From CBDDFV01 sp965227335 (GTDB lineage: Bacteria > Planctomycetota > Phycisphaerae > Phycisphaerales > SM1A02), in the NCBI GenBank assembly GCA_965227335.1, contig CBDDFV010000001.1, positions 620,001 to 684,000 of the forward strand: a stretch of DNA of 64,000 nucleotides, written 5' to 3'. The translations under genes and the position numbers were made by a program. The notes under the pieces are model-generated. The model made no database searches. It had not been told where the DNA came from and worked only from the letters and a program-made list of their open reading frames with translations. Below, in pieces: positions 8,424-17,057 of this stretch (position 1 is its first letter; each line of letters opens with the position of its first letter).

Positions 8424-9170
8424 TCAGGCGTTTTCCATCGCCTCGTCGGGGATCTCGGCGTTGTGGTAGACGTTCTGCACGTCGTCGTGCTCGTCCAGCG
8501 TGTCGACGAGACGCAGCACCTTGACGCCGGTGTCCACATCGACCTCCACGGTGTTCAGGGGGATCATGGTGATCGAGGCGGACTCCATCGGGAGATCCGA
8601 CGCTTCGATCGCCTGACGCACGGCCATGAAGTCGCCCGGCTCGGTGGTGATCTCCCACATGCCCTCGGATTGCGCGACGTCTTCCGCCCCCGCTTCGAGC
8701 GCGATCTCCATGAGCTGATCCTCGGTCGCGTTGTCGCCGTCGATCGCGATCAGCCCCTTCATCGAGAACCCGAACGCCACGGCTCCCGGCTTGCCGAGGT
8801 TGCCGCCCGCCTTCTCGAAGATCTTGCGCATCTCCGGGGCGGTTCGGTTCACGTTGTCGGTGAGGCAATCGACGATGATGGCGACGCCGTTCGGACCGTA
8901 GCCTTCGTACCGGATCTCCTCGTAGCTCTCGCCGTCATCGAGTTCGCCGGCGCCCTTCTTGATCGCTTTCTCGATCGTGTCCTTGGGCATATTGGCGGCC
9001 TTGGCTTCGTCGATCGCGTAGCGCAAGGTGAGGTTGCTGTCGGGATCGCCGCCGCCCGCCTTCGCCGCGACAATGATCGCCCGGCTGCACTTCGACCACA
9101 TCTTGCCCTTGACGGCGTCCTGACGGGCCTTGCGGTGCTTGATGTTGGCCCATTTACTATGACCGGCCAT
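8424..9170 (-). CDS. YebC/PmpR-family protein
   Basis: The 248-residue protein begins MAGHSKWANIKHRKARQDA, the unmistakable start of the YebC/TACO1 family. The middle keeps the family pattern of acidic and hydrophobic stretches, ending in the conserved VLRLVDTLDEHDDVQNVYHN. Family members act in the cytoplasm as DNA-binding regulators or as factors assisting ribosomes at difficult peptides; the role here is not decidable from sequence. AGGAG stands 9 nt before the ATG. It is divergent in function from, but co-directional with, the nusA operon ending just upstream (9251). Confidence 0.94.
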   Translation of the reverse strand: MAGHSKWANIKHRKARQDAVKGKMWSKCSRAIIVAAKAGGGDPDSNLTLRYAIDEAKAANMPKDTIEKAIKKGAGELDDGESYEEIRYEGYGPNGVAIIVDCLTDNVNRTAPEMRKIFEKAGGNLGKPGAVAFGFSMKGLIAIDGDNATEDQLMEIALEAGAEDVAQSEGMWEITTEPGDFMAVRQAIEASDLPMESASITMIPLNTVEVDVDTGVKVLRLVDTLDEHDDVQNVYHNAEIPDEAMENA

Positions 9171-9250
9171 TGAGGAACGCTCCTGGAGGATCAGATCCGG
9201 ATCCGCCGCGCGGCAGGCTCGCTCGCGCTTCGCCGATCCGGCGGTCGTCG

Positions 9251-12200
9251 TCAGTCATCTTCATCGGGCGAAGCGGACCGCTCCGCCAGCGTGGGGGCCG
9301 CCGAAGGCGGCAGTCCGAGCCGCAGTTCGCTCAGCTTGCCCTGGATCCGGTCGACCAGCCCGCCGTAGAGACGATCATACAAGACCTCAGGGTCCGCGAC
9401 GACCAGCCCGAACTCGCCGAGCTGGTAATTCGTGAAGTTCCGGATCAGCTCCCGCCGCGGGTACTCCGACACCGCGATCCGCTCCGCCCGGCGCCATTGC
9501 TCCGCCGCGTCCTCCGAACGCCCCAGCCGCCACAACGTGTCCCCGAGATGATCCAGCACCTCCGGACTCGGCGGCTCGTCGCCCGCCTCCACCGCCTGCT
9601 CGATGAGGCGGAGCGCGGCGTCGAAATCCTGCTGGCCGTACCGCAGCCACCCCACCGTGTCGAGAATGTTCGGATCATCCGGCGCCAGTTCGTACGCTCG
9701 TTCGATCATCGCGACGACGTCGGGCGTCACCCGGCCCTCGTCCAGCCGCGCATACGCGAGGTTGTTCATCGCCATCGAATCGTCGGGATTCGCCGCGACC
9801 GCGTCCTCGAGCAGGGCGGCGGCCCCGGCCTCGGCCCCGAGGAGCGAGTAGATGCGGCTGAAGTCGAAGAGCGCCGCGGCGCGCGTCACCTCCAACCCGG
9901 GCTGGTCGGTCAGCCGATTGAGCTGTCCCGCCGCCGCGATCTGATCGATGATCCCCCGCGCGCCGGCCCCGGCGCGGTCCGGGTCGTTCATCTCATCGAC
10001 GGCGGACAGCGCGACCACGCCGGAGGCGAGGATGCGGAACACGCCGTCGTCGACGGCGGGCGCCCCGGGGGTGCTGAGGGCGGCGCGAAGGAGTCGGGCC
10101 GCGGCGGCGTGCAATTGATCGTCGGCGAGACGCTGGGCCGCCCGGAGCCACGCCATCGGCGCCGCGCGGGGATCCTCCTCGTCCGCGGTCGACGCGATGA
10201 ACCGTCGGACCCAGCGGTCGAAGGCGTCGTCGTCCGCCCCGCCATGGTCGGCGAGTCGAGCGGCGGCGACGAGGCCGGCGGCGTAAGGCGCCAGGTCCCG
10301 CGCCTCGCCGCGCTCGACGATGGCATCCGCGAGCGCCAGGGCGAGTCGGTCGCGCCCGGTCGTCGCGGGCGGCAGCTGATCAAGCAGACGCACGCCCGCC
10401 GCCCGCGAGCCCGCCGTCACGCGGTCCGGATGGTCAAGCAGCCAGCGGAGCGCGTCGATCGCGGCGTCGAAATCTCCCGCCGCGGCATGGAGGGCGGCGG
10501 TCTGGAGAGATCGTCGCGCGCCGGGCGGCCGGTCCGCCAGACGACGCAACCCGACGGCCGCGGCGCGATCGTTCTCGCCCAGCCCGCGAAGCACCGCCTC
10601 CTGCAGACGCAGCGCCGCTCCGTGATCCGGTCGGGCCGCGAGTCGTTCGTCGAGCGCCTCGAGCGCGGCGTCGGGGTCGCTCATTTCGAGCATGAGCCGC
10701 ACCCACTGTTCGAGCAGGAGCGGATCATCCGGGTTCGACGCGCGTTGTTCCTCCAGCCACCGCCGGGCCGCCTCGAGCTGGTCGAGGGCCGCCCACGCCG
10801 AGATCGCAAGCGCCAGCGACGACGCATCGGCGGGATCCTGGTCGTACAGTCGGAGCAGCCGCTCCAACGCCTCCTCGTAGCGACGACGGCCGAACGACTC
10901 CGCCGCGTCCAGCCGTTCGAGGGCCGGGTGGTCGGGATCGAGCTGTCGCAAGGCGCGGCGGGCGCGTCCGAAGGCGGCGCGGTCGGCGGCCGGCGACTCC
11001 GGAGCGGCGAGTTCAAGCATGACGAGCAGTGCGTCGGCGTGCGGTTCGTCGTCTCCGTTGATCTCCGCCGCGCTGACCGCGCGATCCGCCTCCGCGATCG
11101 CGAGGCTCGCGAATTCGGTGCGGTCGGTCATCGATTCCGCCCGGGCCGCTCGTTCGCCGAGGATCAACGCGCGTTCGAGCCGCACCGCGACGTCATCCGG
11201 CGCCGCCTCCAGCCGGGCGTCGGCGCGACGCAGGGCGTCGGGCAGGGCGCCGACGGTCCGCTCCGCGCGGATCACGCGCGGGCGGAGTTCGTCGCGCAGG
11301 TCGTCGGGAATGGCCTCGGCGGCGTCGCGCACGAACATGGGTTCATCGAGCGCGGCGGCGAGGTCGAGCCGCAGCCGATGCACCGCGGCCGAGCCGGGAT
11401 CGCGCTCCGCCGCTGTCGAGATCGTCTCCCATGCCGCGCCGAGTTGTTCGAGATACCCCAGCAGGTCCGCCTCGAGCAGTGCGCGGGCGGTCGACGGGGG
11501 GCGGCCGGCGACGGCGTCGAGCGTGCGTCGGGGGTCCGGCGCGGCTCGGGCGAGACGCGAGGCGTAGCGATCGCTGAGATCGGGCTGGGCTTCCACGAGG
11601 CGGACGGCGAGCGACGCGGCGGCGCTGCGATCCCGCGCCGCGAGCTGGGCGAGCAGTTCGCCCGCGACGGCGAGGTCGCGAGGTCGTCGTTCGAGGAAGT
11701 CCGCCATCATGCCGGCCGCGCGATCGGGCGGGGCGATCGACACCGTCGCCCGCAGCAGGCCGGCGTCGTCGGCCCCGTCGGCGAAGCGTTGTTCGAGCGA
11801 TTCGCGCAATGCGTCGGCGCGGGCGTCGTCGAGTTGATCGTGCAGATACGACGCGAGATCGACGAGCGTTTCGTCGAGCGGGGGGGTCGAGGCGTCGACG
11901 GCGTCGAGGTAGGTCCGGGCGGCGTTGTCGGGATCGTCGCGTTGCAGATGCGCGAACACAAGCCGTGGAGCGAGGGCGGCGGGATCGGCGAGGGGGAGAT
12001 CAAGGGCGCGACGGTAGGCGTCGATCGCATCGGCGGGACGATCGAGCCGCAGTTCGGCGTCGCCGATCTCGCGCCAGAGATCGCCCCGCTGTCGGAACAC
12101 CGAGGCGATCCGCGCGGCGTAGGGCGAGTCGTCGCCGACGGGCGCGGCGTCAAGATCGTCGAGCAGCCGCCGGGCCGCGTCGATCGCGGCCTGTTCCGCC

Positions 12201-12823
12201 CCGATCCGACGCAGCGCATTGGCGAGCACGAAATCCGTGATGATGCGGGCGCCCGGGGCGTGATCGAACGACGCCCCGCGATCACGAGCGCGGGCGATCA
12301 CGTCGACCGCGTCCTCGAACCGACGCATGTTCGCGGCGTCGAGGGCGACGGCGAGAGCGGCTTCGTCGTCGCCCGGGCGCACCTGCAGCAGCGCGGCGTA
12401 CGCGTCGGCGGCGCGGGTGCGATTGCGGAGTGCGGCGGCGCTCCGGGCGGCGATACGGAGCGCGTCGGCGTTCGTCGGATCGAGTTCGAGCGCCTGCTTG
12501 GCCACGAGGGCCGCGCGGTAGTGATCCAGGGCGGCCGCGGCGGCGGTCGCCTGTCTGACGAGATCGGCAAGTCGGGCCGCGTCGTCGTCGGCGAGGTCGG
12601 GGGCGGCGGGCGGATCGGGAGCGGGGGGGAGGCCGCGGGCTCGAGACGCGAGGAGTTCGTCGAGCGGGCGTGGATCGGCGTCCGCGGCCGGGGCGACGGC
12701 GGCGGCGATGCCGGGGGGCGGATCGGGTTGGGCGTGGACGGGTCGGGAGACGCAGAGAAGCGCGGCGACGAGGGGGAGGGCGACGGTCGCGCATCGGATG
12801 ACGCCGCGCATGACCATGCTCAC
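9251..12823 (-). CDS. Large secreted TPR-repeat protein at the end of the nusA operon
   Basis: This 1190-residue protein has a signal peptide (hydrophobic stretch ending PVHAQ, about residues 9-32), so it is probably periplasmic or outer-membrane associated. Almost the whole length is Ala/Asp/Arg-rich helical repeat of TPR type. Clear units occur near residues 80-180 and again near the C-terminus (AMNNLAYARLDEG; DTVGWLRYGQQDFDAALRLIEQA; DHLGDTLWRLGRSEDAAEQWRRA). TPR proteins are scaffolds; no enzymatic domain was seen. The GTG start overlaps the stop of the preceding HhH-GPD gene by four bases, implying coupled translation. ATG codons at 12817 and 12811 are alternatives. Partners unknown. Confidence 0.85.
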   Translation of the reverse strand: MSMVMRGVIRCATVALPLVAALLCVSRPVHAQPDPPPGIAAAVAPAADADPRPLDELLASRARGLPPAPDPPAAPDLADDDAARLADLVRQATAAAAALDHYRAALVAKQALELDPTNADALRIAARSAAALRNRTRAADAYAALLQVRPGDDEAALAVALDAANMRRFEDAVDVIARARDRGASFDHAPGARIITDFVLANALRRIGAEQAAIDAARRLLDDLDAAPVGDDSPYAARIASVFRQRGDLWREIGDAELRLDRPADAIDAYRRALDLPLADPAALAPRLVFAHLQRDDPDNAARTYLDAVDASTPPLDETLVDLASYLHDQLDDARADALRESLEQRFADGADDAGLLRATVSIAPPDRAAGMMADFLERRPRDLAVAGELLAQLAARDRSAAASLAVRLVEAQPDLSDRYASRLARAAPDPRRTLDAVAGRPPSTARALLEADLLGYLEQLGAAWETISTAAERDPGSAAVHRLRLDLAAALDEPMFVRDAAEAIPDDLRDELRPRVIRAERTVGALPDALRRADARLEAAPDDVAVRLERALILGERAARAESMTDRTEFASLAIAEADRAVSAAEINGDDEPHADALLVMLELAAPESPAADRAAFGRARRALRQLDPDHPALERLDAAESFGRRRYEEALERLLRLYDQDPADASSLALAISAWAALDQLEAARRWLEEQRASNPDDPLLLEQWVRLMLEMSDPDAALEALDERLAARPDHGAALRLQEAVLRGLGENDRAAAVGLRRLADRPPGARRSLQTAALHAAAGDFDAAIDALRWLLDHPDRVTAGSRAAGVRLLDQLPPATTGRDRLALALADAIVERGEARDLAPYAAGLVAAARLADHGGADDDAFDRWVRRFIASTADEEDPRAAPMAWLRAAQRLADDQLHAAAARLLRAALSTPGAPAVDDGVFRILASGVVALSAVDEMNDPDRAGAGARGIIDQIAAAGQLNRLTDQPGLEVTRAAALFDFSRIYSLLGAEAGAAALLEDAVAANPDDSMAMNNLAYARLDEGRVTPDVVAMIERAYELAPDDPNILDTVGWLRYGQQDFDAALRLIEQAVEAGDEPPSPEVLDHLGDTLWRLGRSEDAAEQWRRAERIAVSEYPRRELIRNFTNYQLGEFGLVVADPEVLYDRLYGGLVDRIQGKLSELRLGLPPSAAPTLAERSASPDEDD

Positions 12824-13623
12824 GCCCCCGACTTGCTGCGTTTGGCGGTTTTCTTCCGCGTGGTCTTCTTTGAAGAGGTCTTCCGTCCGGTCGTCTTCTT
12901 CTTCGTCGTCGACGATGGGCGGGTGGTTTTCTTCTTGGTCGTCGTCTTCCGGGTCGAGGACTTCTTGCTGGTCTTCTTGGAGGACGACTTGCGGGTGGTC
13001 TTCTTCTTGCGTTTCTTCGGCTTGTACTGGTCGGCCCAGTGCTGGAGGGCGAAGTAGACGTCGCGTCCTTCGGCGGCCTTGACCTGCCGGGTGAGCCAGG
13101 AGTCGAGGTCGTCGATGGTGGTTTCATCGTCGGCGACGCCTTCGTCGCGAAGGGCGTCGAGGAGTCGGTCGTCGACGGGGGTGGCGTGGGCGTCGAAGCC
13201 GAGGAGGAGGGTGCGGGCGGCGACGAACGGCGGCATGCCGTCGAGTCCGTCGATGAACTTGCGTACGTCGCGCTTGCCGAGGGAGACGAGTCGTTCGAGC
13301 GAGACGGCGTGTTCGGCTTCGTAGAGCGCGTGGAGCACGCGTCGGATCATGCGGGCGCGTTCATCGGCCCGGGGGAAGCTCGCGCCGATCACCTCGACGG
13401 TTTCCTGCGGGAGGTTGATCCGCAGTTCGTTCCAGTCGAGGCCGGCGGCGGTGATGCGTCCGTATCCCGTCTGCGCCTGTTCGGTCGTCGTGTTCCACAG
13501 CAGCATGGAGAAGACGAGCACCGCGACGGGGTCGTCGGCGTTCGGCAGGGCCGGCGGCTCGACGGGCCCGATCTTCTTCAGCAGGGCGGTCAGCTTCTTC
13601 GCGCTCTCGGCGGCGTTCTTCAC
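12820..13623 (-). CDS. HhH-GPD (endonuclease III-like) protein with histone H1-like lysine-rich tail
   Basis: The protein has 267 residues. Residues 1-200 fit the helix-hairpin-helix/GPD DNA glycosylase fold: the hairpin region LDGMPPFVAARTLLLGF (127-143) is followed by PVDDRLLDAL, in which D151 or D152 matches the catalytic Asp of endonuclease III. The catalytic lysine of bifunctional lyases is not at its usual hairpin position and no four-cysteine Fe-S motif follows. A monofunctional or non-catalytic role is therefore possible. Residues 201-267 are almost only Lys, Arg, Ser and Thr (KPKKRKKKTTRK...), as in histone H1-like tails. Both ends overlap neighbours by four bases (rbfA upstream, TPR gene downstream), so it is embedded in the nusA operon. 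Confidence 0.75.
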   Translation of the reverse strand: MKNAAESAKKLTALLKKIGPVEPPALPNADDPVAVLVFSMLLWNTTTEQAQTGYGRITAAGLDWNELRINLPQETVEVIGASFPRADERARMIRRVLHALYEAEHAVSLERLVSLGKRDVRKFIDGLDGMPPFVAARTLLLGFDAHATPVDDRLLDALRDEGVADDETTIDDLDSWLTRQVKAAEGRDVYFALQHWADQYKPKKRKKKTTRKSSSKKTSKKSSTRKTTTKKKTTRPSSTTKKKTTGRKTSSKKTTRKKTAKRSKSGA

Positions 13624-14015
13624 GAATCCCGATCCTTTGCGTCTGGCGCGAGGTCGGACGACCCGTCGTCATCCTGACCCGCGCGGGCTTCGGCGATCGC
13701 ACGATGCACCTCGGCCTGTTTCTTGAGTGAGTTGTCGAGCCGGAACTCGAGTCGGGGCGTCTTGCGGGAGCGCAAGGCGCCCGCCACCTCATGCCGGACA
13801 TGCTTCGTCGCGGAGCGCAGTCCGTGCATGGTCAGCTCCGCGTGTTCGGCCGGCAACACGGAGATGTACACCGTCGCGTGGGCGAGGTCGTCCGTCACGT
13901 CGACCCGCGTCACCGACACCAGCCCCCGCACCCGCGGATCGTTCAGGCCGCGCGACAGCACGTTCTGGACGGCGCGCTGAATCACGGCGGCGATCTGTTC
14001 GGTGCGAATGCTCAT
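13620..14015 (-). CDS. rbfA: Ribosome-binding factor A
   Basis: RbfA binds the 30S subunit and assists 16S rRNA 5'-end maturation. The 131-residue product starts SIRTEQIAAVIQRAVQNVLSRGLNDPRVRGLVSVTRVDVTDDL (family start, single KH fold) and has the typical VYISVL strand and the HVRHEVAGALRSRKTPRLEFRLD segment. The C-terminal 20 residues are acidic and variable. It follows infB after about 70 nt that include three 12-bp direct repeats, and overlaps the next gene by ATGA. Confidence 0.94.
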   Translation of the reverse strand: MSIRTEQIAAVIQRAVQNVLSRGLNDPRVRGLVSVTRVDVTDDLAHATVYISVLPAEHAELTMHGLRSATKHVRHEVAGALRSRKTPRLEFRLDNSLKKQAEVHRAIAEARAGQDDDGSSDLAPDAKDRDS

Positions 14016-14055
14016 GCGGGACGATTCCGCGGGGGGTGACGAACAGGCTTGCGAT

Positions 14056-14091
14056 CGGTCTCACGACCGGCTTCACGACCGGCTTCACGAC
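14056..14091. repeat. Three tandem 12-bp repeats at the infB 3' end
   Basis: Units CGGTCTCACGAC, CGGCTTCACGAC and CGGCTTCACGAC lie head to tail. The array covers the infB stop codon (14085-14087) and its last codon, so array length could shift the end of IF-2 by slippage. Confidence 0.8.
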
Positions 14092-16994
14092 AGGGTGCGG
14101 CGGACCTCCAGCGTCTTGTAGCACTCGAGGATGTCGCCCTCGCGAATATCGTCGTAGCCCTCGATCTTCATGCCGCACTCCTGGCCGGCGCGAACGTCCT
14201 TCGCGTCGTCCTTGAAGCGTTTGAGCTGTTCGAGCCGACGGTCCTTCTCGATCACGATGCCGTCGCGGGTGACGCGGATCTGCGCGTTGCGTTCGACGAC
14301 GCCGTCGGTGACGTAGCAGCCGGCGATCATGCCGACCTTCGACACCTTGAAGACCTGGCGGACTTCGGCGTGACCGAGCACCTCGAGCTTGTGCTCCGGC
14401 TCGAGCAGGCCTTCGGCGGCCCTCGTGACGTCGTCGGTGATGTCGTAGATCACGTCGTAGAGACGGATGTCCACGCCCTTCTGCTCGGCGAGCTTGCGGC
14501 TCTTGCTGGACGTCGTGACGTTGAAGCCGATGATGATCGCGCCGGACGCCTCCGCGAGGAGAACGTCGGAGTCGTTCACGCCCCCGACGGCCGAGTGCTT
14601 GATCGCGATCGCCACGTCCTCGGTGGTGATCTTCTTCAGCGTCGCGATGAGCGTCTCGACCGAGCCGTTCACGTCCGCCTTGATGATCAGCGGCAGCTCC
14701 TTGCGCTCGCTCTCCTTCAGCTTGTCGAAGATGTTGTCGAGCGTGACCTTCTCGGTGGCGAGCGACTTCTCGCGCTCCGCCGCGCGCCGTTCAGTGGCGG
14801 CGGCCTCGGCGTCGCGGAGGTTCTTCACGACGAAGAACTTGTCGCCCGGATCCGGCACCTCGTTGATGCCGGACAACGCGATCGGCATGGAAGGCAGGGC
14901 TTCGTCGATCTTCTGGCCGCGGTCGTTCATGATGTCGCGGACCCGCCCGTAGGCTCGCCCGACGACCACGTACTGACCCTTCTGCAGCCGGCCCTGCTGG
15001 ACGAGCAGGCTCGCCACGGCGCCCCGCCCTTCCGCCATCTTCGCCTCGATGACCGCGCCTTCCGCCGCGCCGTCGAAGTCGGCGGAGAGTTCCAGCAGCT
15101 CCGACTGGAAGTCGATGGTGTCGAGCAGCTCCTGGACGCCCTCGCCCTCGATCGCGCTGGTGCGGACGACTTCGGTGTCGCCGCCCCACTCGACGGGGTT
15201 CAGGCCGTGCTCGGTGAGTTCGCCGAGGATGCGCTGGATGTTCGCGTCCGTGGCTTCCGGCTTGTCGATCTTGTTGAGGGCCACGATGATCGGGGCCTCC
15301 GCCGCCTTGGCGTGGTTGATCGACTCGATCGTCTGCGGCATGACGCCGTCGTCCGCCGCGACCACGAGCACGACCACGTCCGTCACCTTCGCCCCGCGGG
15401 CCCGCATCTCGGTGAACGCTTCGTGACCGGGGGTGTCGATGAACGTGATCATCTTGTCGTCTTCGCCGGCCTTGACCCGCACCTGGAAGGCGCTGGTCGC
15501 CTGCGTGATGCCGCCTGCCTCGCCCTCCGCGACGTTCGCGTTGCGGATCCGGTCCAGCAGCGACGTCTTGCCGTGGTCGACGTGACCGAGAATCGCCACC
15601 ACGGGCGGACGCCGACGTTCATCGCTCATTTCACGCTGCTCAAAGGTCTCGGCGATCTGTTCTTCCGCCGACTTCTGCTCCTCGATCTCCAGCTCGATGC
15701 CGTGCTCGAGCATCAGCTCCATCGCCGACTCGGAATCGATCGCCGAGTTGATCGTGACCATCTGGCCCTTCATGAAGAGCTTCTTCACGATCTCGGCCCC
15801 CTTCACGCCCGTCGCGGCGGAAAGCTCCTTGATCGTCAGCGGCTCCGAGACCTTGACCACGCCTCCCGACTGCTTCGGGACGGCGGCCTTGCCGCCCGAC
15901 GACTGACGCTTGAACTTGTCGCGTCGCGCGGACTTGATGAAGCCGCGCGAACTCTGCAGACGCTGCTCGCGCTCGATCAGGTCCTGCTCGCGCCAGTTGC
16001 GGGGCGCCCCGGTCCCGCTGCCCGTCGTCCGCGCCCGCGGACCTTCATCCCGCGCCGACGCGGAGCGACGCTTGTTACGCCGACTCGATCCGCCCCGACC
16101 CCCGCGGGCGTCGCGACCGGGACCCTCTTCCGGCGGCGGCGGACCGCCGACGCCGATGCCGCGCCCCGTCCGCGGGCCGCCCCGGCCAATGCCCGGAGCG
16201 CCGCCGGTGCGACGACTGCTCGAGCGGGGGGCGGGCACGGGGTCCGGCGCCTCCACCCGAATGACCTTCGGTCCCGCCAGCTTCGTCTTCGCCGGCGCCG
16301 CGAGACGACGCCCCAGCTGCTTCACTTCCTTCGGACGGTCCGGCACGTTCATGACCGGCTCCGCCTTGTCGTCCTCGCCGTCGCCGCCGCCGGTCTCCGA
16401 CGCCGGGGCGTCGTCGTCCGACGTCGAGTCGCCGGCGTCCGGCGCCGCGGCCGCGACCGCCGGCGTTTCGGGCGCCGGTTCCGTCTCCATCTCCGCCTCG
16501 GCCGGCGGGTCGGACGCGTCCGGGTCGGTCGGCGTCGCCGGCGGGGCGTCGGCGGGGGGCGCGGCGGCGGTCAGTTCCGACGTGGTCGGCGACGCCGTAT
16601 CCACGGTCGTCTCCACCGTCGGCGCGTCGGACGGTTCGTCGCTCGTCGCCTCCGCCGCGACCGTCTTCGTCGTCGTCTTCTTCGACGCGGCCTTCTTCTT
16701 GGGCGAGGCCTTGCGGGCCTTCTTCTTCGCGGCGGACTTCTTGACCGTCTTCGCGACGGTGGCGACGGATCCGCCCGCGGCCGCCTCCTGCGCGGCCTTC
16801 GCCGCGCTCGCCGACGTGTCCGCATCGCCGAACCACTGGCGAATCGTCTCTGCGAGACCGATCGCCAGGGCCGACATGTGATTCGTCACGCCCGGAATGT
16901 CTTCGGCCTCACACTTCGCGATGATTTCCTTCGACTTGACGCCGAGTTCCTTCGCGAGTTCGTGGACCCGAATGGTGGTGCTCTTCTTCGCCAA
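14085..16994 (-). CDS. infB: Translation initiation factor IF-2
   Basis: IF-2 is the GTPase that places fMet-tRNA on the 30S subunit. The 969-residue protein starts with an IF2-N module (IRVHELAKELGVKSKEIIAKCE), then a lysine-rich segment (about residues 75-110, KKKARKASPKKKAASKK), a long acidic/Ala-Pro linker to about 260, an Arg/Gly-rich stretch to about 340, and a second IF2-N module near 385-430. The G domain follows with GHVDHGKT at 470-477, then DTPGHE and NKID. Domains II-IV complete the protein to RTLS. The second gene of the nusA operon, it starts 64 nt after nusA. The long low-complexity N-terminal half is its unusual feature. Confidence 0.97.
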   Translation of the reverse strand: MAKKSTTIRVHELAKELGVKSKEIIAKCEAEDIPGVTNHMSALAIGLAETIRQWFGDADTSASAAKAAQEAAAGGSVATVAKTVKKSAAKKKARKASPKKKAASKKTTTKTVAAEATSDEPSDAPTVETTVDTASPTTSELTAAAPPADAPPATPTDPDASDPPAEAEMETEPAPETPAVAAAAPDAGDSTSDDDAPASETGGGDGEDDKAEPVMNVPDRPKEVKQLGRRLAAPAKTKLAGPKVIRVEAPDPVPAPRSSSRRTGGAPGIGRGGPRTGRGIGVGGPPPPEEGPGRDARGGRGGSSRRNKRRSASARDEGPRARTTGSGTGAPRNWREQDLIEREQRLQSSRGFIKSARRDKFKRQSSGGKAAVPKQSGGVVKVSEPLTIKELSAATGVKGAEIVKKLFMKGQMVTINSAIDSESAMELMLEHGIELEIEEQKSAEEQIAETFEQREMSDERRRPPVVAILGHVDHGKTSLLDRIRNANVAEGEAGGITQATSAFQVRVKAGEDDKMITFIDTPGHEAFTEMRARGAKVTDVVVLVVAADDGVMPQTIESINHAKAAEAPIIVALNKIDKPEATDANIQRILGELTEHGLNPVEWGGDTEVVRTSAIEGEGVQELLDTIDFQSELLELSADFDGAAEGAVIEAKMAEGRGAVASLLVQQGRLQKGQYVVVGRAYGRVRDIMNDRGQKIDEALPSMPIALSGINEVPDPGDKFFVVKNLRDAEAAATERRAAEREKSLATEKVTLDNIFDKLKESERKELPLIIKADVNGSVETLIATLKKITTEDVAIAIKHSAVGGVNDSDVLLAEASGAIIIGFNVTTSSKSRKLAEQKGVDIRLYDVIYDITDDVTRAAEGLLEPEHKLEVLGHAEVRQVFKVSKVGMIAGCYVTDGVVERNAQIRVTRDGIVIEKDRRLEQLKRFKDDAKDVRAGQECGMKIEGYDDIREGDILECYKTLEVRRTLS

Positions 16995-17057
16995 AACAGG
17001 CTCCTGCAGAACGGTCCGGCGACGCCGACGGTCGCGCGGATCCGCGTTCGATCCGAT

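Noticed and set aside
9170..13057. 1295-codon open frame on the plus strand
   Set aside because: It lies antisense to the TPR gene, which has a signal peptide, recognisable repeats and an operon overlap. The antisense product is Arg/Gly-rich nonsense typical of GC-rich shadow frames.
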